The notes under the pieces are model-generated. The model made no database searches. It was given only the letters and a program-made list of their open reading frames with translations, and had not been told where the DNA came from. Shown here piece by piece: positions 22,797 through 33,836 of a stretch of DNA of 64,000 bases; the stretch's first letter is position 1, and each line of letters opens with the position of its first letter. The DNA is taken from the NCBI GenBank assembly GCA_002049455.2, contig KV918775.1, positions 310,001 through 374,000 on the forward strand, given 5' to 3'. Position numbers and translations under genes: made by a program. The DNA is from Porphyra umbilicalis (lineage: Eukaryota > Rhodophyta > Bangiophyceae > Bangiales > Bangiaceae).

Positions 22797-25200
22797 CAAC
22801 AGAGTGTTTTCCCCGGGTGCTCAAAGTACTCTCACCTCCATGAAGAAACACCCGCACGTAGTAGAAGGACTCTAGCGGGGTGCCGAAGGAAGGTGGGAGG
22901 TGCATCAGGCCGTGCTGACGGCAAGCTCGCCGAACGGAAATGCCGACCACTCCCTTTCGGGGTGATGCACTTCACACCGCCCCACCCTTTTGGGGCAGGC
23001 ACCGACCACTGCACCCTGCTGGGATCGCCGACAGGAGGGACAAGCATGACGGCGCGAGCTCAGGGCAGCGGTATCCGGCACGCCGTCGGCGAAGGCGCTC
23101 AACTAGGCCCCGCCTGCTGCTGTTTAAAGTTGTTCTAAACAGAAAGGCAGCGGACAGCTCATGCTCTCTTTCTACGGATGTAGCCTGAATGTTGGCCTGG
23201 CCGTGAATGAGAGAACACGTTGTCCTTTTGTTGTCTATCCCCGTGGCTCCCTCTGCCCCCTTCGTTCCTTTCCTTGCATCTGCAGACTTCCGCAGGCTAC
23301 CCCCTCCAACAGCACGCCTGAGCAGACGTCCGCACGCTCCTGTCTCCATCAGCACGTCTGGCACACACTCCCCCCGGCCCGCGCGGGCGCCTCCGCGCGG
23401 CGACAACATCTCACACAGCGCCTGCCCGCACGCGAGTCTCCTGCGTCCACCGCGTCCCTCCATTCGTCGCGGAGCGGTCGCGACGGCTCGCGTGCGTCGC
23501 CTTGCGCCGCGACGTCCCCCGGCGGGCGGGTGCCTCCCTTCCGGGGGAGCAGTCTCGAACATTCTCCCGGGCCATCACGCGCCCCCGCGCAGCGCACGGG
23601 CCGGTGCACGCCGTGCCGACGCAACGGGCGCCTTCACGCGAGCAGCCGCGTGCCCGTGTCCGCGCTGTGGCGCCAAAAGTATCACAGTGACCGAGCAGGG
23701 GATGTGCGGTGCCGACAGTCGCATACGGCCTGGAACGGCGGCCAATGGAGCACGTAAGAGCTGGTGACGCTGCCGTGCCGAAGGATCGGGTGGGTTCCTT
23801 TGTGGGCGTAGGAATACCTACGATCCGCCGGCACGGCGCCGTCATCTGGGTATACGGGCTCCATTGGCTGAGCCTGCCAATGCGGGACTCCTGGCCATGC
23901 AGAAAGTTTCTGGTTGGGGTCATGCCGCAGAGAGACGCAAGAACACAAGGAAAACGGCGCATGAGTATTCGCCAGCAGCCCAGGAGGCACCATGCCACTG
24001 GCAGGTGGATATACAATGGGGGACTGCAGCCGTAACCATGTGGGAAGGGGACGCACTCCTGGATGATAGTGGAGAAAAACGGCAGTGGGACGCTGCAAGA
24101 TTCTCCTCGCAACGCTGTCCTGCCGTCTCACGTGACCCCGCCTCAGCTTGTTGGATCAGCCGGTTGCAAGGATCGTCGATGATCACAGCGATGACCGCAA
24201 AACAATGCTCTTAAGGCAACAACTTCTGACAGTAACTCTAGATCTCCATCCGGCAGTTTTTATATCTCACAAGATTAGATCCTGGCGTCGTCTTGAGTGC
24301 GGGCCTGATTGGCGGAAGAGGCTCGTGGCAGAATCAGTATCTAACACACCATTGCTGAAATGCGATCACAACAAGGGACTTGCCGCCGAAGCATGCCTGC
24401 CGACACCTGTTCAATTCCAGGTCAGCCGGGCTTCCACCGCCGGTTTGCTGCCGCTCAAGTGCCTGTTCTCATTAGATCAGAGTGTGGGGTGGAGGTGGCC
24501 ACAATCTCGGCACCCCGTTCACGACACACACGCTGTTTTGCGCCACGCGTACGCGCGCCAGAATGGCCTGGCAGATCGCCACTGTGGCAGCGTTTACAAT
24601 TTGTGTGGTCCCCCATTTACAGATTCGATGTCTTCATGCTGTCCCAAGAGTGCGCGCTTTTCTTGTAATGTCCTCACGCAAAGCCACTGGGCGGCTCCAA
24701 GCGGCAGTTGGGGGGCTCCAAGCGGCAGTCTGGGGGCCCCCAGCGGCTTCTTTTGGCGGGCCCGTCGAGGACCCTCGTTGGGCCCTGCCCTGGTGCGCCT
24801 CGGCGCCACACTCGTGGCCTCGGCAGCGGCCAGCCCGCTCCCCCGCATCACCGGGTTGCGACCTCCCGGCAGGTGCTCCGCGGTGCCGTGCCGCCGTCAT
24901 GACGGCGCGGATCGGACCTCTTCCGTTTGTGGAGGTCGAACGTCTCACGGCAGCTGGCGCTGCCCACTAGGGTCTCCCGTCAGCCCTGCCGACACTGTGG
25001 CGTCCCCGAACGGCGTTTTCACCATCCCAGGTAATCCCACCGGGACTGCCGCAATCATGCACATTTACTCTACATTCTTCCCCCACCCCTCCACCTGGAT
25101 ACCCGACCCCGCCCGCCTGTCTACCCCCCCACCCCCCCGCTTCATACTCCCGTGCCCCGTCTTCTTGGTTCCACGGCGCCCCCGGACTTGCCACTCCCTC
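22797..25200. other. Patchwork non-coding region with dispersed repeats
   Basis: The stretch holds a palindromic repeat unit at 23738-23871 (listed separately). Three imperfect about 21-bp direct repeats (GGCTCCAAGCGGCAG core) lie at about 24690-24750. A Pro-rich low-complexity tract lies near 25080-25150. Long frames exist but carry no motif or consistent codon bias. Confidence 0.4.
23738..23871 (+). repeat. Imperfect palindrome of two diverged arms (MITE-like)
   Basis: The unit opens with CCAATGGAGCACGTA and closes with CTCCATTGG. The two arms, 23741-23803 and 23806-23868, are inverted copies of each other at roughly 75 percent identity. Single arms occur elsewhere: arm A at 12400-12503 (near-identical to 23704-23806, inverted) and arm B at 33433-33498 (identical to 23805-23870, inverted, apart from the outermost bases). 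Confidence 0.88.
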
Positions 25201-26900
25201 TCGCAAGGCCCACTCGCGAGGCGCCGCGTCGTAGCCGCTGCAGGTGAGCGAGCGTACGTGGCGGCGGTCGAAGCGAACGCGACCGCCGCGGAGATCATGG
25301 GCGGCTACCTCGTCGCCGCAGACACGGCGATGGTCACCACCATCCGAGAAGCGGCCCACGGCAGCCTGCCCGTCCCGGGAACGGCCCCTGGTGACCTGCG
25401 GCCTGACACCTCGGCGGCGGTGGAGGAGATGGCCGTAGCCGCGCCTGCCGCCTCCCACTTTCTTGCCAAGCGGACCGCCGCCGAAGAGGCGGTGGCCACC
25501 ATCAAGGGAGAGGCGGCCGACGGTGATGAGCCTATCCCGCCGGCCGCGCCCGCCGACTTGTTGCGGGCTGACACGGCGGCAGTGGTGGGGACGAGCATGG
25601 CGCCGACCGACGCCCCCGCAGTCGGCGCCTATCCAACCGCCACCGAAGAGGTTGCGGCCTACAAGACGTTGGAGGTGGCCAACGGCAACCTGCCCGTGTG
25701 GTCGGCTACTCCCGTCTACGCGCAGCGTGCTGACGTCGTGGGTGCCCGTCTGGTCGGTCACGCCCGCCCTCCGACGTGTTACCAGCCGACGCGGCGGCAG
25801 CGGTGAGGACGGACGTGGCCGCGACCGCCGCCGCCCCAGACGTTGCCAAGCCGACCGGCGCCGACGAGGCGGTGGCCACCAAAAAGTGGGACGCTGCCGA
25901 CGACAACCAGGTCATCCCGCCGCCGCCACCGTCGGCCCCTGACCGGCCGCCCCCGGCGAGGCTGTCGCCATCAAGACGGTGAACGCGGCCGACAGAAACC
26001 GGCCCGTCCCGTCCACCTTTAATACCAACATGCTGGCCGCCGACGCGGCGGTGGCGGCTGGCACGAAGGTTGCAACGACCGTCGCAGCCGTCGCTGGCGC
26101 TACGGAAGCCGCCGTCGACTGGTTGGAGGTCTTTGAGCACAGGGACGCGGCCGCAGGCTACCTCCCAGTCACGTCTGCCGTGCACGAAGACTAACTACCC
26201 GCGGACGCAGTGGTGGGGTGGGGGAGGGCGTGGCGGCGCCAGCTGCCGCCGCCGTCGGCGCCGACCCGCCGGCCGAAGACAAGCTGCCGGCCGCGTCAGC
26301 TGCTCCTGTGCACACGCTGCCAGCCGATGCGTCGGTGTGGGTGGGAACGGGCGTGGCCGGGACCGCCGCCGATCCGGTTGTCACACAGCCGACCGATGAC
26401 AACCAGGTGTTGGCCATCACCACGGGGGAGGCGGCCAACGGAAACCAGTCGTCGCTTCCACAACGCCCGCCGACGTGTCGCCGGCTCACACTCCAGTGGT
26501 GGTGGAGTAGGCTGATGCGCTCACCGCCGCCGCCGTCATCGGCGGGAAGGCAGTCGGTGACGACAAGGTGGTGGCCTGCAACATGGGCGAAGTGGCTGAT
26601 GGCGCGCTGATGTTGGTGTCTGCGGTGCCTGCCAACGCGCCGGCGCGCCGGCCGGCGCGCACCCTGCTGAGGTGTCGCCGTTGGCCGACAGACGAGTCAC
26701 GCTGCTGCAGCCGTCGTCGGGGCCAATGACGCGCCAAGCCGACGGCATCCGACAAGGCGGTGGCCGTCTAGACGGAGGACGCGGCCGGCGGCAGTGTGCC
26801 GGTTGCGACTGCCGCGCACCCTGTCGTGCAGCGGGCGCACGTGCGCCGACTGGCGGCTGTGGTGGGGGCGGATGTCGTTGTGACCGTCGATATTGTCCGC
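25201..26900 (+). pseudogene. Second block of degenerate Ala/Asp/Thr-rich repeat coding sequence
   Basis: Units encode patterns such as KGEAADGDEPIPPAAPADLL followed by a TAADEAVA-type segment, clearly related to the repeats at 19059-20418. The frame is best preserved from about 25240 to 25800 and from 25776 to 26190 in different frames, then breaks repeatedly. Unit length is roughly 150-160 bases. This suggests that a long repeat-protein gene was duplicated or split within the element. No function is recognised. Confidence 0.5.
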
Positions 26901-27145
26901 CATAGCCGTCAGCGTGGCGGTGTTGGATGGCGAGCGGCTGCAGCTGTGCTACGCGAGTGGGATGCCGGACATAAAGTTGCTTCTCGTCGTCGCGAGCATG
27001 CGCTGCCGGTTGGGGGAGGACGGTGGGGAGTGGTAACGAGCGCCCGACTCATGATATAGCATGTATCCCCTGGGGCTCTCGAATGCAGCCAACATTAATG
27101 AGGTAGTGGACAAAGAAAATATGGACATATGTAACCAGACTCGTG

Positions 27146-27601
27146 CTACTCAAAGCAGGCGTGTGACTGCGGACGCACGTCGTCGTCCGCCCCCGCCGCA
27201 CCTCCATGCTCCTTGCACGCACTGTCAGCGCGGTACATCAAGTCCCAGACACTACCCGCAAACTCAGCGACAACCCCGCGGAGGAGCCTACGATACTCGG
27301 TGTCTGATTCGCCCACCGGTACAAAATGCAGTTCACAGATCGTAATACAAAACACAGGACGCGAAAAGCACCCCTCCCGCACGGTCCGCAACAAACGCTG
27401 CGCCTTGAACATGTTCGCTTGGTTGGGTGGCGGCACCAGCTTGACGACGTGTGTTGCCACCATGCGCAAAACTTCGTGAGCGATGAAGGCGGTGACGGCT
27501 GGGTGCGCCTCCCCGCGCTTGACCGCCGCCAGGTACATCGGGTACTTCAAGGGCGCGGTGCGGTCAGTGTGGAGGCAGACCGGAATGTGGGAGGCGTCCA
27601 T
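27146..27601 (-). CDS. Unknown 151-residue protein of the 22.4-kb element
   Basis: The ATG at 27601 follows a pyrimidine-rich leader and opens a compact, non-repetitive frame starting MDASHIPVCLHTD. Mixed hydrophobic and charged residues with balanced helices (for example AVTAFIAHEVLRMVATHVVKL and ITICELHFVPVGE) suggest a folded domain. A C-terminal acidic/Cys tail follows. Unlike its surroundings the frame carries no stop. It reads toward the element's left end, opposite to the KDZ genes. The family is not recognised. It may be an accessory transposon protein. Confidence 0.55.
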   Translation of the reverse strand: MDASHIPVCLHTDRTAPLKYPMYLAAVKRGEAHPAVTAFIAHEVLRMVATHVVKLVPPPNQANMFKAQRLLRTVREGCFSRPVFCITICELHFVPVGESDTEYRRLLRGVVAEFAGSVWDLMYRADSACKEHGGAAGADDDVRPQSHACFE

Positions 27602-28344
27602 GGTCAGGGAGAGTGAAGTAAGAGGGAGGATGGGAAAGGCGGGGAATGAGGAAGCGAAGTGAAGTGCAGGAAACGGGGATGAGGGAGGGGGGGCCGAAAG
27701 AGAAGCGCACACATGAGCGGGGCAGATGGCGAGGGGCAAGGTGAGGATGCTGGGGACGAGCGAGGCCAGCCGGTGGCATGATATACTGCCCGATGGAGGC
27801 GGGTGCCTGCGACTACCGCGAGCGCCTCGAGGAACACCCGAGCAGCCCCCGCACCCGCCCCCTGGAACTCATGCTCTGGGGCAGCTCCCAAAAAGGCGGT
27901 AAACCGCTTCTTGCGTCCACCGCACTTTGGGGTCAGGCCTGCTTGATCATGTGAAGTGCTTGCCTGTGTATTTATATGCGACTGCTGCACTTCGACGAGT
28001 ACGGAAACTAACTCCAGGAGAAAATACAAACCGCATCATCGTTGAACTCGTCTTCTTCCTGGAGCTGACTTGCGTTGTGTGTGAGTCCCACCTAGGAACC
28101 GTACGTTTGGCAGCCGAGCGCGGCGAGGCATGTTTTTCTGTCATTGAGCTGTCCATTGCTTGATTAAGAGCCTTCCATTGCCTACACACTCAATGCACAA
28201 AGCAGTCCAAAAGGTCAAGCGGAGAGGAACATGATGAACGCCAACAAAAACACAGCATGAACACGCCAGTCCGCATTTTCAACGCCCTTGACCTCCGCGC
28301 CCCGTCTTGCGGGGCGACCGTCGCAACGGCTTGGTCGCTGGCTC
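27602..28344. other. Intergenic stretch between two minus-strand ORFs
   Basis: Moderate GC, pyrimidine-rich on the minus strand just upstream of the ATG at 27601. No frame with motif or codon bias and no obvious repeat. The last part (about 28160-28260) is AT-rich and may be the 3' untranslated region of the gene ending at 28345. Confidence 0.35.
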
Positions 28345-31300
28345 TTATGGCGCGGACTTGGCGGCCGACGCTCTGCGCAAAGACTTGGGGGCCGGTTCTT
28401 CCGCGTTGGCCACAGTGTCGCCAGGGCTGGCTCGTGGTCGCTTGGAAGCGCGACGACGGGCCGGCTGGTCCCCACCCCGTCCTGCTTTCGGGCTTGCGGA
28501 AGCCTCGCCGTCCTCCCCCGCCGACGTACCGCCGGTCGCTAGCCGTGGCGACGGGGTCATCGCCGTATTCATGGCAGCCGCTGCCGCCGCAATGCCGGAG
28601 AGTGAGGGACTTGGGGGGGACGCCGACGTGGCATTCGGCGCGCGGCTTCCACGCGCAACGGACGTCGGTGTAGTCGCGGTGTTTCGCTCTTGGGGCGCCG
28701 CCGCCGACGCTTTTGTGGTCCTTCGCGTCGCCATTGCGGGCGTCCCTTTTCGCAGGGTTGCCTTCATTGCGGCACGGGTTGTCCGCACGGCCGCTGCCGT
28801 TGCCCGCCTTGACTCCGTCGCCGTCGATGACCCGGCGGCCACCCGCATCGCCTTGGCGTGCGCACCCCTTGTTGATGGCGCGGCATTTGCCTTGCGCGGC
28901 AACGGCGCCTTGGTCGGCAGCGGCGGCTTCGATGCCACTCGCACCTTGCGCGCCACTGGCGGCTCGTCCGACGGCGGCTTGGGAACCGATGACAGCTTGG
29001 CCGGCGGCGGCGGCTTGGCCGCTGGCGGCGGCTGGATCGCCTGTGTGTGGGCCAAGGGCGGCTTGGGGACCGCTGGCGGCTTGGCCGGCAGCGGCGGCTT
29101 GGCCGCTGGCGGCCGTCTGAGGGCTGGCTGCGGTTTGGGTTCGCCAGCCGCAGCGGCTGCTGCCAGCTGCCTCGCTGCCATCGACCTGACGTAAGGGGCG
29201 GCAATTCTCGCCGACGTCCTTTCTGTCGCCCTTAGCCGCCGTGGTGTAGCTGTGGGCCGCTTTGGTGGCGGGGCAGGTGCACCCGCCAGATGTGCCGCGC
29301 CGCCCCTCTTGGCGGCCTCAGGCGGCTGCTCTTCGAGACGCTGCTCGTTGGGCGGCAGCTCGTCGTGCGGCAGCTCTTCGTGTGCTGGTAAATCGGCGAG
29401 AGGACTGCCGGGCTCCGGTGAGTTGGGCGTCGGGGAGACGGTAGACAGGGTGTCGGGGGGCGGCGCTTGGGGCTGTAGTTGCAGGGGAGCACCAAAAGCG
29501 CGCTCGGCAGCAGAGGCGGGAGCGCCTGCGTCTTTCGAGGTCGGCGACAGAGATGCGGAGGGCGGCCGCGCATGGACGCCAATGACGGCGGGCACCACCG
29601 GCAACACCGACAACGCCGTAGACGCAATCGGGGGTGGCTGGTGAGACGACGTTGCCGTCGTTGCCGACGGCGCCGCAGTTGACACGCTTGACTGCCCGTT
29701 CCTGCTCTCAGTTGAAGTAAAGGATGGCATCGCCCTCGCAGCGGCCGCCGATCCGACGGCACAAGAAGATCTTGGCAGCAGCGCGCGCGCCCACGGCAAA
29801 TTTGCTGCCTGGATCTCTTGCGCCGTAGGGGGCAACCGTGCCCACGTGGAGTTTGGCACATTCGGCGTCGGCAGCGGAGGTGGCTGAGGAAGCTTTGTCG
29901 ACGCCGGTGGTGCCGCCGTCGGAGGCCGCTGAGTACGCGACTGCGCAGCAGGCGACGGTTTCGTCGGCACCACCCCAGCCGCAGCGGCAACCGCAATGGT
30001 CGACGCCGGAGCCCCACGCACCCTTGGCGACCCCATCATGTGCGTCCCTGCCGCCCCCGCCCCTGCTACAGCTGCCCCTTCCACCGCAGAGCTTTCCGCC
30101 GACGACCTTGCCGCCGACAGCGTTGCCCCCGCCGTCCGCTCCGCCGTCGCCCTTGCCGCCGCCGTCGGTGCCACCGCCTCCCCTGGAGCCGCCGTCGATG
30201 CCGGTGCCGACGCACAGGTGCCACCACCGTCGGTTCCGCCGCCATCGGTGCCGCCACCGTGCCTGAGAACGCCGTACTAGCAGGAGGCGGCCTTGCCGCC
30301 GCCGTTGGTGCCGCCGCCGTCCGTAACCCGGCCGTGCTTGCAGACGCTTTCTTTGCCGCTAATGGCCGTGCCGCTGCCATGGGTGATGCCGCCGTTGGCG
30401 GCGCCGCCGTGCTTTTGAACGACGACCCTGCAGCAGGCGGTATTGCCGCCACAGCTGGTAGCGCCGTCGGCGTTGCTGCCGCCGTAATTTTCAACGCCGT
30501 CGTTGCCGCCGGCGGCCTTGCCGCCGCCGTTGGTGCCGCCGGCGTCCTTGCCGCAGGTGGCTTTGCCGCCGTCGCTAATTCCGTCGCCGTCCTTACCACA
30601 GGCGGTCTTTCCGCCACCGTTGGTGCCGCCGCAGTCCTTGCGGCAGGCGGCCTTGCCGTCGCCGTTGGTGCCGCCGCCGTCTTTGCCGCAGGCGGTCCTG
30701 CCGCCGTCGGTGGTGCTGCCGCCGTCTTTGCCACAGGCGGCCTTGCCGCCGCCGTTGGTGCCGCTGCTGTCCTAGCCGCAGGCGGCCTTGCCGCCGCCGT
30801 TGGTGCCGCCGCCGTTGGTGCCATCGCCGTCTTTGCCTCAGGCGTCCTTGCCGCCGTCACTGGTGCCGCCGCCGTCCTTGCCACAGGCAGCCTTGCCGCC
30901 ACCGTTGGTGCCGCCGACGTCCTTGCCGCAGGCGGCCTTGCCGCCGTCGCTGGTTCCGCCGCCGTCCTTGCCACAGGCGGCCGTGCCGCCACCGTTGGCG
31001 GCGCAGCTGCCCTAGCCGCAGGTGGCCTTGTCGCCGCCGTTGGTGCCACCGCCGTCCTTGCCGCGGGCGGCCTCGTCGCCGCCGTTGGTGCCGCCGCCGT
31101 CGATGCCCAAGACGTCCTTGCCGCCGCCGTTGGTGCCGCCGCCGGCCGTGCCGCCGCCGTGCTGCTGAAAGCGGTTCTCAGCGCAGACTGCCTTGCCACT
31201 GCAGTCCCTGTCGCCGCCGTCCCGGCCGCGGCGCCTTCTTCAATCGCGGCCTTGGCGGCCGCAAGCGCCTCGCGCACACGCGTCTGGTCGAACGCTGGTG

Positions 31301-32660
31301 CCACAGCACGTGGTACTTGCGGCAGCCCAGAATCATGGGGCTCATATCTGGAGCCAGGTGCACTTCCTTGTGCTCTCTCGCTCGCCGCTGCAGCCGCGGC
31401 AAGCGATAGGCGGGCGCCCTTGGGACGCGAGACGGCAGCAAGTCCGGGTGCCGTGGGATGACCTTGTCCAGTGGGCGCTGAGGGCTGGCTGTGGCCGGCT
31501 GGCGCAGCGGGCTGGCCTTGGCCGGCAGGTTCTTCAGACGCAATGGCGATGCCTGTCATCGGCGCGATAGTCACTGTGCGTCGTAGCTGCGTGCGCTTCA
31601 GCCGGAGGTTGAACTTGATGAGCGTCGCCTTGGCATTGGGCTCCCTCTCGACCATCAGCAGCATGTCGGCCACCCTCTCGGTGGCGGGCGCCGAGCGCGT
31701 GGCCAGCATTCTCCTCAGGTGCACCAGCGTCTCTCCGTCGGTCGGGCCTTTGGTCTTGTCCGCCGCGCGCAGCATCTTGTTGTCCACCTCAACAGTTTGC
31801 TCCCACAACTCGCCCTTGTCCGTCCTAGGCCACCAGCGGCGGCTGACCCGTATCTTTGCGACGGAGGCCCCGCTGCACACACTCTTGACCATTGCAGGCA
31901 CCAGGGTCCTCATCAGCGTCAGCGGCTTGCTTGACCCCCTCAGAAACTCCATCACCACGTTCTTGGTGGACTGACTCGGGATCACCAGCAGCGGCGCGGT
32001 GGCGGTCTCGGGGCAGGTCTTCGCCGACGGCCGGTTGCGGCCGCCCGTCGGAGCCGCCCTCGAATGGATTTCATCATCCATGTCGGTGGCCGAGTTGTCG
32101 CTGCCCGCATCATCGTCGGTTGCTGCGTCGTCGCTGCCCGTACGGTTGCCGACCGCGCCGTCTGGGTCGTCCGACAAAGTAGATGCGGGGGGTGCGTCGG
32201 GAGGTGCTCCTCCAGTCGAGGGAGCCCCCGTAGCTGGCGGTGTGCTGACAGCGGTGAGGTTGGATGCCGAAGGCGGAAGCCCACGCGGGCGCGACTTCTT
32301 GAAAGACCGGTTCTTGACCCGTGCAAGCCAGGGTTTTGCCTCCAGCAACGTTGTGGAGCCGGCAAGCATGCTGTCCGCGCTCTCGATGTAGCGGTAGACC
32401 ATGTTGAGCACGCGCTTGGCAGGGCTGTCAAGGACGACCTGATCCTCGAAGATGGGCACCCAAAACACCTTGCCGTCGAGGTCGTAGCCAGACATGTGCA
32501 AGTGGAAGTTGATCGTCGGGTTGTCAATGGCAAAATGCTCCACCACGTCGAGCAAGACCTCGATCTTTGCCACGGACGCCGGCGTCATACGGCTTCCGAC
32601 CAAACGGTTGATATTCTTTTCCAGCTTGGCGTGCGTCTCACGCACCGCCTTGGAGACCAT
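28345..32660 (-). CDS. Large low-complexity protein with unique N-terminal domain and H1-like basic tail (one frameshift)
   Basis: From ATG 32660 (MVSKAVRETHAKLEKNINRL) the first about 150 residues are non-repetitive. A disordered Ser/Asp/Pro linker and a second ordered block follow (about 31540-31980). Next comes a long tandem array of AAAPTAAARPPAART units, then Pro/Gln-rich and KPPxxAKPP-type stretches. It ends in a Lys/Arg/Ala/Pro-rich tail resembling linker-histone C-termini. The frame changes once near 30170-30230; composition and style are continuous across it. A longer start at 33110 is possible but less likely because the added residues are Pro-rich and frame-neutral. The family is not recognised. 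Basic Ala/Pro-rich tails commonly bind DNA, so a DNA-compacting or targeting role is only a guess. Confidence 0.6.
30430..31160 (-). repeat. Tandem 45-bp coding repeats (AAAPTAAARPPAART type)
   Basis: Roughly fifteen copies of a 45-base unit read on the minus strand as 15-residue Ala/Pro/Arg/Thr repeats. Occasional units are shortened by one third, for example near 30770-30820. On the plus strand the unit opens GCCGCAGGCGGCCTTGCC. Variation between units is mostly substitutions, and the frame is kept throughout. Confidence 0.9.
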
Positions 32661-33799
32661 GTCGACCACCAGAGCGGGCACCAGCACCAACGGTGGTGTG
32701 GTGCCACCCAGCCGCCGCTGGCTGGGCGGTGACAGGCGAACAGGAGGCCGTGTGGGGGCCGGTCGAGAGCAGGTAGAGGAGTGTGGCGGAAGGAGATGGG
32801 GGAGTGCCTGGGGGTGGTGGATTGAAAGCGTGGGGGAAGAGTAGGCAGGCCAATGGCGCAAGGGGAGGGGTACAGCCGAAGAGAGCGTCGTCGGGGGGAG
32901 CCGGGTGCGGAGAGGCCAGGTGGATGCAACGGTGTAGGCGGAGATTGTGTTCTCACCCCCCGACGTCCGGGGGTGATGGGGCAAGGGTGCGGCGTGCGAC
33001 CATGTGGCAGCGTGCCGCCGGGGCGAGGCGGGAAGAGGACGGTCGGCGAGCTGGCCGGGCCCCAGGAAGTGGGAGCACAACCAACGTTGTAGGGCGGGCA
33101 CCCAGACCACCGCGCGCGCGCAGTCGGAGAGCGAGCCCGCGCGGCCGCCCGAGGGGGACCCAACTGAAGGGGCGCTGGGCAGGTGGTCGGTGGTCCGCGG
33201 TCCACCTGATTTATGTAAGGAGGAAGGGTCTCAATAGATCGCATAATGTGATGCTGAGATTTGTGGGGAGCAGGAAATTGTGGAGAGCCCGGACAATTTT
33301 CGAGGCTGTGGAGGGCGTCCCCAAGGGGCCTGGAACGGGGGTCATGCAGGCACATGATTGGCCGTGGCAGTGGCACGGGCGTCAATCGGCAATGGACGCG
33401 GCGTGCCGGCAGGCCCTCAGGGCGCGGAGAGGCAGCCAATGGAGCCCGTATACCCAGATGACGGCGCCGTGCCGGCGGATCGTAGGTATTCCTACGCCAA
33501 GCCCAAGGCTTGTCGCTGCGCTGCAATGAGGTCTTGGTAATGGAGCCACACGGCCGAACGCTCATCATGAAAGGGTGCATGACTCCTTATTGGATGGCAC
33601 TAGATGTTTAAGGAGGCTTCCGGAACATGATTGGATGCTTCAAGTCGCTTCGAGAAGCCATCAGAACAGGAGCTGCGAACTTTGTGGAAAGCCAATCAGA
33701 ACTCATGAAGGCATCCGAGAAGCCATCTTGCACTGTCAGGACCCAGCGATCCGACCAAGACTCGTCCAGACCCCTGTTGGCCCGTGGGAAAACCGCGAT
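32661..33799. other. Right non-coding part of the 22.4-kb element
   Basis: Contains the presumed promoter of the minus-strand gene starting at 32660, repeat arm B (33433-33498) and, next to the right end, a perfect 22-bp palindrome AAAACCGCGATATCGCGGTT plus TT at 33789-33810. AT-rich sequence at about 33540-33740 holds no frame of note. Confidence 0.45.
33433..33498 (+). repeat. Dispersed repeat arm B
   Basis: The 66-bp segment from CAGCCAATGGAGCCCGTA to TTCCTACGCC is an inverted, essentially identical copy of 23805-23870. Confidence 0.94.
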
Positions 33800-33833
33800 A
33801 TCGCGGTTTTATCGCGCATCCGTTCCCGTAGGG
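33800..33833 (-). repeat. Right terminal inverted repeat of the 22.4-kb element
   Basis: Read on the minus strand it starts CCCTACGGGAAC and contains CGCGATAAAACCGCGAT. It pairs with 11413-11446. The next three bases (CGA) duplicate 11410-11412. Confidence 0.85.
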
Positions 33834-33836
33834 CGA

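Larger units (their letters stand above)
11413..33833 (+). mobile_element. 22.4-kb TIR transposon (KDZ-type gene content) inserted in the Plavaka-like transposase gene
   Basis: The ends are 34-bp imperfect inverted repeats beginning CCCTAC (27 of 34 matched), flanked by a 3-bp direct duplication CGA (11410-11412 and 33834-33836). Taking out the segment plus one CGA fuses the two transposase pieces in frame, total coding length 3549 bases. Cargo in order: SWIM/CxC-cluster plus Ulp1 protein (plus strand), Ala/Thr-rich repeat ORFs, an unknown ORF with two stops, a KDZ transposase C-terminus, more repeat ORFs, two minus-strand unknown ORFs. KDZ transposons are known to carry SWIM, CxC and Ulp1 modules. 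The element is evidently decayed, with in-frame stops, a truncated transposase and interspersed AT-rich blocks. Confidence 0.75.

Noticed and set aside
28307..31461. Plus-strand Ala/Gly/Val-rich ORFs opposite the large minus-strand gene
   Set aside because: The minus strand has a unique N-terminal domain and continuous style. The plus frames are mirror images of the same 45-bp repeats.
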